In this document: positions 34,650 through 43,066 of the stretch, piece after piece
Position numbering within the stretch: the first letter of the stretch is position 1
How the letters are laid out: each line of letters starts with the position of its first letter
From: Treponema sp.
GTDB taxonomy: Bacteria; Spirochaetota; Spirochaetia; Treponematales; Treponemataceae
Reading direction: 5' to 3'
DNA: 43,308 nt
Assembly: GCA_016293645.1 (NCBI GenBank)
Contig: JAEDDW010000010.1
Span: 1 to 43,308, forward strand
Made by a program: the position numbers and the translations under genes
Notes under the pieces: model-generated
Databases searched by the model: none
What the model was told of the DNA's origin: nothing
Seen by the model: the letters and a program-made list of their open reading frames with translations, nothing else

Positions 34650-36451
34650 GGTTTATAAGGCTGTCCCATTACAATCCTATCACCGACGGAGATCGTAAAA
34701 CCTCCCCCAGTGGCAGTATTTACCAATGAAACATTTCCTTTTCCCTTCATTTCAAGATTTCCAATTGCAACCTTTTTACTGTTCCTGTAGAGAGTACATG
34801 GGAATACATGATCTTTATATTCCGGTTTTCCAAACATGGCAATTGCATCAGGCGCAATATGGAGTTTGTATCCTACAACGGAATCCTTTGCAATAACAAC
34901 ACCACAGACTGATTCAGTTCCAACTTTTTCAGACAGAACGGAATTGAGGAAAACCGTATATTCAGACTGAAGCTGTTTCTTTTCAGTAATCACAGTTTCT
35001 TTTTCATACTGGATTCTGTTCTTTTCATCGATGAGCCTGTTTATTTCGTTGACACTGGAAAGCGCAAGTTCATTTCCTGCGTTGTCCGCGCAACCCTGCA
35101 ATGCTTTTACATAGGAGATAATGGCATTATTTTCTTTGTGTGGCATTCTGTCAAAAAGTCTCGAAATGTAGTCAATATCATCATAAATGGTTTTCTGGTT
35201 TTCCAGAGACTTTCTGAAGGAATCAGAAGCACCATCTTTCAGAAGAATGTATTTTCCTTTTGAAACAGTTCCCCTGTAATCAATTCCATTTAACTTCAAT
35301 AACTTCTTGACTCTGCTGTCCTTAGACACCTCAGGATCATAACTTTTTATGGTTTCCTCAACTCTGTTGTTTTCACGATCCATATCCGAAGCTATAGTCT
35401 CTTCAAGTTTAAGCTTTGCTTTTTCCAGAAGCAGTTCATAGTATTCCTGCTGATTTTTCAGTTTGTTTTCATATTCATCATGCTGATCATCAATTTCCCT
35501 TTTATGATGTATATCCTTGTCCTTGAGTTTTCCTTCATATTCATCCTCAAGTTTTACCTTGTCAGCATTGAACCTGTACCTGTCTTCATTGTACTTTTTG
35601 ATGTTGCTGACACATGCGTCAATCTCTGTCTTATACATGTTCTTTGCACGGGCAAGATCTTCACGGTATTTGGCTTTGCTTGCAGCAAGATTGTCTTTAT
35701 GACGTTTTTCGTTGGCAGCAATGCTGTCCAGTCTTTTCTTTTCATTCTTATCAAGATTTTTTTCTCTGCTTCTGGATTCAAGCCATCCTTTTGTCTCAGA
35801 AGTTTCGATCTTTTTCTTTTCCTGGGTAAAGTTTCGCTCTATCTTCTTTTTCTCCTGATTGTAATTGTTTTCAATTCTTTCCTTGTCTTTAGTATAATTT
35901 TCTTCTACTTTCAGGATTTCCTCAGACCTGAGTTTTTCAAGCTCAGCCTTCCTCTCTTCTTCTGCGGCAATCTTACTGTCAATCTTATCAGCATCTGAAA
36001 GAATTTCTGTAAGTTTGACATTCTCAAATCCCTTTACATTTACAGGAATCTTGTTGTTATGCTCGGAAACGATCTTCACCAGTATGAATGTCATAAGCAG
36101 AACTACGCCGACACACAGAAGCAGACGGCTCCACATGTGGGTCCAGGCAAATTTCACGCTGTTTTTCTTAGCCTTGGCATATTCAGTCTCAATGTCAAAA
36201 GTCTGCTTGAAATCATCTCTGGAAATACGTGTAAGTTCATTTTCCAAAAGGACCGATACCTGATGATGGACATCGTTTTGTCTTTCCCCAGAGAGATCTT
36301 CCTGCTCTTCTGATTTCATCGTGATAACATCCTCAGCAGCCGCAAGAATATCTTCCTTGGCTTTCTGGTGAGTCTCTTCCTCTATCTTCAGTTTTTCTTC
36401 TTTTGTAAGTCTTGGTTTTCTTGGCTTAACTATTTTGTTGTCATTGTCCAT
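34646..36451 (-). CDS. Unrecognised membrane-anchored coiled-coil protein
   Basis: About 601 residues from the preferred ATG at 36451, which has GGAG 7-8 nt ahead; an ATG at 36463 adds four residues. A charged cytoplasmic part (to about 105) is followed by one membrane helix (WSRLLLCVGVVLLMTFILVK) and a long highly charged coiled coil. Within it are three consecutive 11-residue repeats of the type ENNYNQEKKKI (residues about 187-219 counted from the upstream start). A compact C-terminal domain (last about 100 residues: VCGVVIAKDSVVGYKLHI, TGGGFTISVGDRIVMGQ) looks beta-rich. No family recognised. It overlaps the cyclase gene by 22 bp and the rsuA gene by 4 bp, so all three are one operon. Confidence 0.75.
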   Translation of the reverse strand: MDNDNKIVKPRKPRLTKEEKLKIEEETHQKAKEDILAAAEDVITMKSEEQEDLSGERQNDVHHQVSVLLENELTRISRDDFKQTFDIETEYAKAKKNSVKFAWTHMWSRLLLCVGVVLLMTFILVKIVSEHNNKIPVNVKGFENVKLTEILSDADKIDSKIAAEEERKAELEKLRSEEILKVEENYTKDKERIENNYNQEKKKIERNFTQEKKKIETSETKGWLESRSREKNLDKNEKKRLDSIAANEKRHKDNLAASKAKYREDLARAKNMYKTEIDACVSNIKKYNEDRYRFNADKVKLEDEYEGKLKDKDIHHKREIDDQHDEYENKLKNQQEYYELLLEKAKLKLEETIASDMDRENNRVEETIKSYDPEVSKDSRVKKLLKLNGIDYRGTVSKGKYILLKDGASDSFRKSLENQKTIYDDIDYISRLFDRMPHKENNAIISYVKALQGCADNAGNELALSSVNEINRLIDEKNRIQYEKETVITEKKQLQSEYTVFLNSVLSEKVGTESVCGVVIAKDSVVGYKLHIAPDAIAMFGKPEYKDHVFPCTLYRNSKKVAIGNLEMKGKGNVSLVNTATGGGFTISVGDRIVMGQPYKP

Positions 36452-38439
36452 GTTCCACTCCATCCTGCAGGTGCTGATTTAAGTCCCATTCTTTCAAGGA
36501 ACACGTCCGCGCAGCCCAACTGGCTTTTCTTGAATTCAGCACGGGCGGTTTTCCAGTCACCTTCGTAATATGCCTTGAGACCTGTTTCAAAGATCTCAAA
36601 CTTTGGTTTCATCGTCTCAAAATTCCAGTCGGAAGCAGGACAATCCTTATCCAATGGAATATAAATCTTCACGCCTTCCGTCTTTCCTTTTACCTGAACC
36701 GTATCAAGCTCAAAGAATTCATAACGTATTTTTGCCTCAGGATCTTTCATGGCATCATCACGAATGTATTCGCTTACAATAACCGGAACTTTGTATATGC
36801 GGGTCAGCCCTTCGAGGCGAGAAGCGGAATTGACATTGTCTCCGATAACGGTATTTGCCATACGTTCCGAAGAACCGATGTTTCCGTAGAAAACATTACC
36901 GCCGTCAATGCCGACACCAACATCAAGCATTACAGCCTGGTAAACTTTTTCTTCTTTTTCTGTCAATGGCTTTTTCTCTTCCATCATCTGACGTCTCAAA
37001 GTCATTTTTCTTCTGAGGTCAGCAGTGACAGAAGTGATCTCCCAGGCGGATTTGATGGCGCCAAAAGATTTGTTATCCAACGTTCCTTCTTCAATGCCAT
37101 AGCTTGCAAGGATTGCATCACCAATGATGGAACCGATGATTCCGTTGTTTTTGCTGACCTTTTTGATCACCGAATCATAATGAACGTTGAGAAGCCCGAT
37201 GATGTCATTTCCAAGAACTTCCGTACGGAAAGTAAAACTCTTGATGTCACTGAAGAGAATGGTAAGTTCCCTCTGACGCCCCTCAAGCTTGATCTCCTGC
37301 TGCTGATGTGCCTTTCTTACGACATTTTCCGGAACGAACTTCTGGAAGATCTGGAGAAGATTGTTGATTGTTGAAGACAGGCGGTTGAAGTTTGCGGCAA
37401 GGTAAGTAATGTCATCATTTGGAGCACCCTCAATATCAAGAGGTACGAGAACCTGGTTCTGCTGCATGTCATACATCTGATTTGAAAATCTGTCGATGTT
37501 GTTCAGGAGTCCGTCAAAAATTTTTGTTCCCATGTAAACAAAGAAAGATGTGATGCAGACGATGATCGCAGCAATGATGACAATGATCCGATACATTTCT
37601 TTTCTTGCATCGTCAACTTTGTTCGCACGCACAATGTACATGCGCCAGCCTTCATGATATTTGTAGACACCATTGTAGTCACCATCAGGAGATTTGAACT
37701 TCACGGCCCCCTGGATCGGAGTCTTCTCACTGGCTTTTCTTTCATTGTCGATTTTTTCATCTATTTCACGTGAAGAACAACCTTTTTCCTCAAGCGTTTT
37801 TCTCATTGTATCGAGAAAGGCGTTCCTTTCATCAAGCGGTTTGTTGATTTCAGAAAGAGCCTTTTTATCAGTGAATTCACTCCACCTAAGTTCCTCATTT
37901 GGAGATGAAAAGAAAGCAACGACACCGTTCATGTCAATGCCAAAAGCAACACTGTTGTTCTCACCATCCTCAAAGCCAGTCATGGCACTTTCCGCAATGG
38001 CCGCAAGACACTCATCGGTTTTCTTGGAATATTTTTCAATTTCCTTCTGAGTATTGCAGATGTTGTACAGTTCAACAAGTTTATCAACGAGAACAATATT
38101 TGACTTCTTGATTGTCTCCCTCTGTGAAAGCAGCACTGCAATCAGGTTTGTAGAGAAAGTCGATAGAAGAATCATGATGATGAAAACAGTAAGGATTTTC
38201 CATTTTATCGGAACGATCGGAGTGTCACCTATGTACTGGAAAAATTTGAAATGATATCTATTTCTAGATTCTTTATGAAACTTTTTTTTGATTCTATCTG
38301 AAAAACGGATCCCGTTTGTTTTTACAATCACATTAGGCTGGTTCTGCCCTGAAGCTGATTCAAACTTATTTAAATCCAGACTGTCCAATTTAAACCTCCC
38401 ATTGTTTTCTATTCTAAGTCCAAAACTTCCATTTATCAA
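36430..38439 (-). CDS. Class III adenylate/guanylate cyclase with extracellular sensor domain
   Basis: A 669-residue receptor cyclase. A basic N-terminal cytoplasmic segment, TM1 (about 81-105), an about 175-residue external sensor domain of Cache-like layout, TM2 (about 284-305), a HAMP-like linker, and a class III catalytic domain (about 385-600). Metal-binding Asps are in ILFSDIKSFT (Asp398) and SIIGDAILASYG (Asp441); the transition-state Asn and Arg are in NVNSASRLEG (Asn537, Arg541). IGDN before it favours ATP as substrate, so cAMP is likely. The C-terminal about 60 residues look TPR-like. The start is a TTG at 38439 with GGAGGT 14 nt upstream; the first internal Met lies in TM1. Divergent from murJ. 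Confidence 0.88.
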   Translation of the reverse strand: MINGSFGLRIENNGRFKLDSLDLNKFESASGQNQPNVIVKTNGIRFSDRIKKKFHKESRNRYHFKFFQYIGDTPIVPIKWKILTVFIIMILLSTFSTNLIAVLLSQRETIKKSNIVLVDKLVELYNICNTQKEIEKYSKKTDECLAAIAESAMTGFEDGENNSVAFGIDMNGVVAFFSSPNEELRWSEFTDKKALSEINKPLDERNAFLDTMRKTLEEKGCSSREIDEKIDNERKASEKTPIQGAVKFKSPDGDYNGVYKYHEGWRMYIVRANKVDDARKEMYRIIVIIAAIIVCITSFFVYMGTKIFDGLLNNIDRFSNQMYDMQQNQVLVPLDIEGAPNDDITYLAANFNRLSSTINNLLQIFQKFVPENVVRKAHQQQEIKLEGRQRELTILFSDIKSFTFRTEVLGNDIIGLLNVHYDSVIKKVSKNNGIIGSIIGDAILASYGIEEGTLDNKSFGAIKSAWEITSVTADLRRKMTLRRQMMEEKKPLTEKEEKVYQAVMLDVGVGIDGGNVFYGNIGSSERMANTVIGDNVNSASRLEGLTRIYKVPVIVSEYIRDDAMKDPEAKIRYEFFELDTVQVKGKTEGVKIYIPLDKDCPASDWNFETMKPKFEIFETGLKAYYEGDWKTARAEFKKSQLGCADVFLERMGLKSAPAGWSGTWTMTTK

Positions 38440-38477
38440 GAAAAAATATATCTACCTCCAAAAAACCACCGTTCCTA

Positions 38478-38506
38478 TTGAACAAGGCATGGTTCCGCAA
38501 TATTCT
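38478..38506 (+). promoter_or_regulatory. murJ promoter, near-leaderless
   Basis: TTGAAC (38478-38483), 17-bp spacer, TATTCT (38501-38506); the ATG follows 8 nt later. The segment before the ATG is pyrimidine-rich and has no Shine-Dalgarno. Confidence 0.45.
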
Positions 38507-38514
38507 TTTCTACT

Positions 38515-40104
38515 ATGAAAAATAAACAGAAATCACTTCTCGCAAAAGGACTTTCGCTTTCAGTCCTGACACTGCTTTCAAGAATTCTTGGACTTGTTCG
38601 CGAAATGACAAAGGCACATTTTCTTGGTACCAGCGCATTCTCTGATGCTTTCGGAATTGCTTTCATGATTCCAAATCTGTTCCGCAGACTTTTTGCAGAA
38701 AACTCAATATCGGTTGCATTCATTCCGACTTTCAGAAACTATCTTGAAGATGCAGAGACTCCGGAAGGAAAAAAAGAGGCTGAGAATTTTGTAAAGGCAA
38801 CTTTCACTCTGGTTTCCTTTTTGACAGTGACATTTGTTTCCGTCGGAATTCTGCTTACTCCGTTGATTTTGAAAATCTTCTATTCAACAGAAGATCTTGT
38901 CGCTAAGAACGAGGCCATCATTCTTACCCGCATTATGTTTCCGTATCTGGTTGTGATTTCCATCGCCGCATTTTTCCAGGGAATCCTCAACGCCCTCAAG
39001 ATTTTCTCACCGTCAGGTTTTACTCCGATTCTCTTCAATACGATTGTAATTGCATGCACCTATATTTTCTCAAGATGGACTTCCAATCCGGCACGTGCCA
39101 TGGCTATCGGTGTCATTACAGGCGGAACTGTTCAAGCCCTTTTCCAGCTTCCTTTCGTCCTCAAGAACAACTGGCACATAACTTTCACTTCCCTCAGAAA
39201 GGCGTTTTCAAATCCAGGAACAAAAAAAGTTCTTGCGCTCATAGGACCAACCATCATCGGCATGGCCGGCTATCAGATAAACGACATAGTTTCATCAGCA
39301 CTGGCAACAAGAGCCGGAGAAGGCGTTGTTTCAAGCCTTCAGTATTCCCTTCGTCTTCAGGAACTTATCCTTGGCATCTGCGCAGTCACCATCGGAACAG
39401 TCATTCTGCCTGATCTCACAGGTTATGCAAAAAAGCAGGAATGGGACAAATTCAACAACCTTCTATGCCAGTCAGTTAAAATCATGGCATTGATCGCAAT
39501 ACCGATAACTTTCTATTCACTTATCATGAGCGAAAACATAATCAGCCTTGTTTTTTCAGGCGGAAAATTCAACGCGGATTCAGTAAGGCAGACAATGGAA
39601 GTTTTCAATTTCCACATCATCGGTCTATTTTTTATCGCGGTAAACAGAATCCTATCTCCGGCTTTCTATGCCCAGCAGAACACAAAAAGTCCTACCATCG
39701 CAGGACTTCTGAATTTCGCCGTGAACATCACTCTTGCCGCTTTGCTTGTCGGTAATTTTGGAGGACGCGGAATCGCACTGGCATTGACCACTGCAAGCGC
39801 CGTAAACACAGTCGTTCTTTTTGCAATGCTTGGAAAAACAAAGGGAATTGAGATCGGAAGCCTTGTAAAATCGGTTTTGCTTTACACAGTCAAGATCGCC
39901 ATCTTCTCTTTTGCGGCTGTAGTTCCGGTTTACTTTGCAAAAGATACTCTTGTTTCCATATTCAAGGGACATGCAAGAATAATCAGCCAGGGAATTCCGG
40001 TTGCATCGACGGCTGCAGTATTCGGTCTCGTAGGCATCATCCTGTTGGTTGCAACCCGTGACAGCATCGTGAAAACAGTTGTATCAAAACTCAGGCGAAA
40101 ATAA
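38515..40104 (+). CDS. murJ: Lipid II flippase MurJ
   Basis: A 529-residue polytopic protein with about 14 helices of the MVF/MOP superfamily. The N-terminal SVLTLLSRILGLVREMTKAHFLG and NLFRRLFAENSISVAFIPTF are MurJ signatures, with the essential Arg residues in place; YSLRLQELILGICAVTIGTVILP marks the second half. It moves lipid II across the inner membrane for peptidoglycan synthesis. It starts the rightmost gene group (murJ, M24 peptidase, J-domain protein, map), with a 21-bp gap to the next gene. Confidence 0.95.
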   Translation: MKNKQKSLLAKGLSLSVLTLLSRILGLVREMTKAHFLGTSAFSDAFGIAFMIPNLFRRLFAENSISVAFIPTFRNYLEDAETPEGKKEAENFVKATFTLVSFLTVTFVSVGILLTPLILKIFYSTEDLVAKNEAIILTRIMFPYLVVISIAAFFQGILNALKIFSPSGFTPILFNTIVIACTYIFSRWTSNPARAMAIGVITGGTVQALFQLPFVLKNNWHITFTSLRKAFSNPGTKKVLALIGPTIIGMAGYQINDIVSSALATRAGEGVVSSLQYSLRLQELILGICAVTIGTVILPDLTGYAKKQEWDKFNNLLCQSVKIMALIAIPITFYSLIMSENIISLVFSGGKFNADSVRQTMEVFNFHIIGLFFIAVNRILSPAFYAQQNTKSPTIAGLLNFAVNITLAALLVGNFGGRGIALALTTASAVNTVVLFAMLGKTKGIEIGSLVKSVLLYTVKIAIFSFAAVVPVYFAKDTLVSIFKGHARIISQGIPVASTAAVFGLVGIILLVATRDSIVKTVVSKLRRK

Positions 40105-40125
40105 AAAAAACATCAGGAGTTTTTT

Positions 40126-41250
40126 ATGGACTTTGAGACATTATATAAAAACAGACGGGCCAGAGTATCAGCTTACATGAAGGAACACGGAATAAAGGCC
40201 GCAGTTTTTGAAGACAGCGAAGACCGCCGTGAAAGTGCCCTGCGCTATCTTACAGGCCATCCTACGGATGCATTGCTTCTTATTACCGACGACGGAAACA
40301 GCGTGTTGATTCCATGGGATGAAAACCTGGCAAAGGAACGCTCTCATGCGGACCAGATAGTTCCGTCTGCAAAATACGAACGCAATTACGCAAAGGCACT
40401 GGTGGAGCTGCTTTCATCTTCCTACAGCGGAAAAGGAAACACAATCTCCTTCTGCAGGGAAACACAGTTCTGCCAGTATGAGAAATACAAGGAAGAACTC
40501 AAGGACTGGAACATAGAACTCAAAAACGGCAGCGTCCACGATTTTGTATGCGACATGCGTGCCGTAAAAGACGAATATGAAATCCAATGCACAAAAAAAG
40601 CATGCGCCATTACCGATGAAATGACTTTGATGATCATGGACAACGTCAAGAACGGAAACTTCAAGACTGAAATGGACGTGGCTCTTTTCATAGAACGACA
40701 CCTCCGCGAAAAAGGTGCTGAACGCACAAGCTTTGACACTCTGGCCGCAGGTCCTGAACGAAGTTTTGCAATCCACGCATTTCCTGGCTATACAGGCGGA
40801 CTTTGGGCAAGCAACGGCCTTTCGATCCTTGACTACGGAGTATGCTGGGAAGGCTATGCAAGCGACTGCACCATAACTGTCGCAAAAAATCCTTCGGCAC
40901 AGCAAAGGGAACTTCTTGATCTTGTGCAGACTGCCGCGGACGAATGCCGCAAGCTTTACATGCCGGGAAAGAAAATCAGCGATGCAGTCGCAAAAGCCGA
41001 TGAAATATTCGCATCAGCCGGACGAAACATGCCACACGGACTTGGACACGGAACGGGGCTTGAAATTCACGAAGCGCCGTTTGTAAGCAAAAGATCTGCG
41101 GCGGACAAGGTTTTTGTTCCGGGCAACATAATCACACTGGAACCGGGACTTTACGATCCGCTACTTGGCGGCGTAAGACTTGAAAATGATGTGCTTATAA
41201 CAGAGACAGGAAATGAACTCCTTTTGAACAGTAAGATTTTCGTAATTTAG
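40126..41250 (+). CDS. M24 family aminopeptidase (Xaa-Pro type)
   Basis: A 374-residue creatinase-fold metallopeptidase. N-terminal creatinase-like domain to about 150; catalytic domain with metal ligands in LDYGVCWEGYASDCTITV (two Asp), PHGLGHGTGLEIHEAP (His), ITLEPGLY (Glu) and LGGVRLENDVLI (Glu). It is expected to remove residues before proline from peptides, probably in the cytoplasm since no signal is present. CAGGAG lies 7 nt before the ATG. Probably in an operon with murJ. Confidence 0.93.
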   Translation: MDFETLYKNRRARVSAYMKEHGIKAAVFEDSEDRRESALRYLTGHPTDALLLITDDGNSVLIPWDENLAKERSHADQIVPSAKYERNYAKALVELLSSSYSGKGNTISFCRETQFCQYEKYKEELKDWNIELKNGSVHDFVCDMRAVKDEYEIQCTKKACAITDEMTLMIMDNVKNGNFKTEMDVALFIERHLREKGAERTSFDTLAAGPERSFAIHAFPGYTGGLWASNGLSILDYGVCWEGYASDCTITVAKNPSAQQRELLDLVQTAADECRKLYMPGKKISDAVAKADEIFASAGRNMPHGLGHGTGLEIHEAPFVSKRSAADKVFVPGNIITLEPGLYDPLLGGVRLENDVLITETGNELLLNSKIFVI

Positions 41251-41301
41251 GATGCCGTATTTTCAAAATATTTGAAAACCACTACTATATGTGACGTTGA
41301 A

Positions 41302-42072
41302 ATGAAAGACTGTTATAAGATTCTAGGCGTGTCCCATGATGCAACTGCGGCGGAAATCAGACATGCCTTCAGACAGAAAGCAAAACTTCTTCATCCGGAC
41401 ATTACAGGCCAGGATTCTACGGAATTCCGGGAATTGAAAGCTGCCTATGACACTTTGTCCGACATAAAGTCGCGTGAGCTTTTTGACGAATCCTATACGT
41501 TCCACAATGCCCAGAGTCCTTTCCACAAGAAAGACAAAGACTATAGAAAATTCAACTACAGGGAATGGCTTCTGGAACGCACAGATGACGAGAGCCGTGC
41601 AAAACTTATCATTTTCGATCTCCTGCACAACAACGAAGACAATGCCGTTTCCGAGTTCAAGAAGATGAATATGGAACGCCCAAACTTCCGCCTGTCACAT
41701 TGGTTCACAAGAGAAGACTTCATGGACTTTGGTTTCATCCTTGCGGAAGAACTTGTTCTGCGTCAGGAATACTATGATTCCGTAATCCTTCTTGAACAGG
41801 TAATAAAGATGGAATACAGCTACAGTTATTTCAGGCTGTTCTTTCCGGAGGTCTTGAGTCTTGTCCGCCATGTCTTGAGAAACAACATAGAAGATGCCTG
41901 CAGTCCAGAGCTTGCCATCGACGCATGGGAACGCGCTCTCGATCTTCATCTTGGAAATTCCGATGATGCATTCTTCCTGATGAAAATGGCTGAAGCCTAT
42001 GAAAAAATCGGAGACAGACAGACTGCACGGATATGCATGGATGAAGCATCAAAGTTGAAAGGTGAAAACTGA
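41302..42072 (+). CDS. J-domain protein with helical-repeat C terminus
   Basis: About 256 residues. The N-terminal J domain (MKDCYKILGVSHDATAAEIR, then LHPDITG with the essential HPD) fits DnaK partners. No Gly/Phe linker, zinc fingers or DnaJ C-terminal domain follows; instead the rest is helical and ends with a TPR-like pair (SPELAIDAWERALDLHLGNS, KMAEAYEKIGDRQTARICMD). It is therefore a specialised type III J protein, client unknown. The ATG at 41302 is chosen because the J domain starts there; a TTG at 41272 would add ten residues. It lies between two M24 peptidases on the same strand. Confidence 0.85.
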   Translation: MKDCYKILGVSHDATAAEIRHAFRQKAKLLHPDITGQDSTEFRELKAAYDTLSDIKSRELFDESYTFHNAQSPFHKKDKDYRKFNYREWLLERTDDESRAKLIIFDLLHNNEDNAVSEFKKMNMERPNFRLSHWFTREDFMDFGFILAEELVLRQEYYDSVILLEQVIKMEYSYSYFRLFFPEVLSLVRHVLRNNIEDACSPELAIDAWERALDLHLGNSDDAFFLMKMAEAYEKIGDRQTARICMDEASKLKGEN

Positions 42073-42119
42073 ATTTCAAACAAACAGGCAAACAGTAATT
42101 ATTTTGGGAGAACATAGAT

Positions 42120-42899
42120 ATGATTTTATTGAAAAACGAAGATCAGATTAACGGAATCAGAAAGAGCTGTCATCTTCTGGCAGATCTTTTCAACGAAATA
42201 ATACCACGCGTAAAACCTGGTATCAGCACAAAGGAAATCGACGACTGGTGCTGTGAATTTGTCCGCAAGTTTGGTGGTGTTCCTGCATGGTATGAGGAGA
42301 ATTTTCCTGGATGTGCCTGCATCAGCATCAACAACCAGGTCATCCACGGAGTTCCGTCCAGGAAAAGAATCGTAAAGGACGGTGACCTTGTTTCCCTCGA
42401 TATCGGAATCAACCTCAACGGCTTCATTTCCGACAGCACACATACTGTTCTTGTCGGCAATGTAAAACCTGCCCACCAGAAGCTTTGCCGCGTTACAAGA
42501 GAAAGCCTTTTGGCTGGAATCAACGCATGCCAGAAGGGAAACAGAATAAGTGACATCTCAAATGCCATCTACAAGATCTGTGCGGAAGAAAACCACTACG
42601 GCGTTGTTTACGATTATTGCGGACACGGTGTTGGTCTTGGAGTCCATGAAGATCCAAGCATTCCAAACTGCCCTTCGTCAGGACCTAATCCACGCATTCA
42701 ATCAGGCATGGTTCTTGCAATTGAACCGATGATCAATGAAGGTACCGACGATGTTGAAATCGAAGATGGAAGCGAATGGACTGTCGTTACTGCAGACGGA
42801 TCATGGAGCTGCCATGAGGAACACACAGTCGCAGTCTTTGAGGACCATAACGAAATTCTGACGGATCTTGATTACAACGGCAATTCATGCCTTAAATAA
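42120..42899 (+). CDS. map: Methionine aminopeptidase type I
   Basis: A 259-residue Map removing the initiator methionine from nascent proteins. Metal ligands: VSLDIGINLNGFISDSTHT (Asp, Asp), YCGHGVGLGVHEDP (His), AIEPMINEG (Glu) and SCHEEHTVAVFED (Glu). VPAWYEENFPGCACISINNQ is typical of type Ia enzymes. GGGAGAA precedes the ATG. The frame ends 97 bp before a strong terminator formed by a repeat element. Confidence 0.96.
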   Translation: MILLKNEDQINGIRKSCHLLADLFNEIIPRVKPGISTKEIDDWCCEFVRKFGGVPAWYEENFPGCACISINNQVIHGVPSRKRIVKDGDLVSLDIGINLNGFISDSTHTVLVGNVKPAHQKLCRVTRESLLAGINACQKGNRISDISNAIYKICAEENHYGVVYDYCGHGVGLGVHEDPSIPNCPSSGPNPRIQSGMVLAIEPMINEGTDDVEIEDGSEWTVVTADGSWSCHEEHTVAVFEDHNEILTDLDYNGNSCLK

Positions 42900-42995
42900 G
42901 GAAAAAAGCCCTCTGAGTGATTTCTGAACTTGTCGAAGGTCGTACACAGGACGATTCGATTTCGCTTACGCTCCACTCACCGATCCTATAAATTT

Positions 42996-43033
42996 AGGAC
43001 CCCTGAGCAACGTCGAAGGGGTCCTTATTTTTT
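42996..43033 (+). terminator. map terminator built from a REP-like repeat
   Basis: AGGACCCCT (42996-43004) and AGGGGTCCT (43017-43025) form a 9-bp GC-rich stem around a 12-nt loop, followed by TATTTTTTT. The loop and arms (CCCTGAGC...GTCGAAGGG) are those of the repeat family seen at 25339-25363 and 29471-29519; a half copy (CTTGTCGAAGG) lies at 42929-42939. Confidence 0.8.
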
Positions 43034-43066
43034 CAGTGCATAGCCTTAATTTTATCATCTCAGTAA

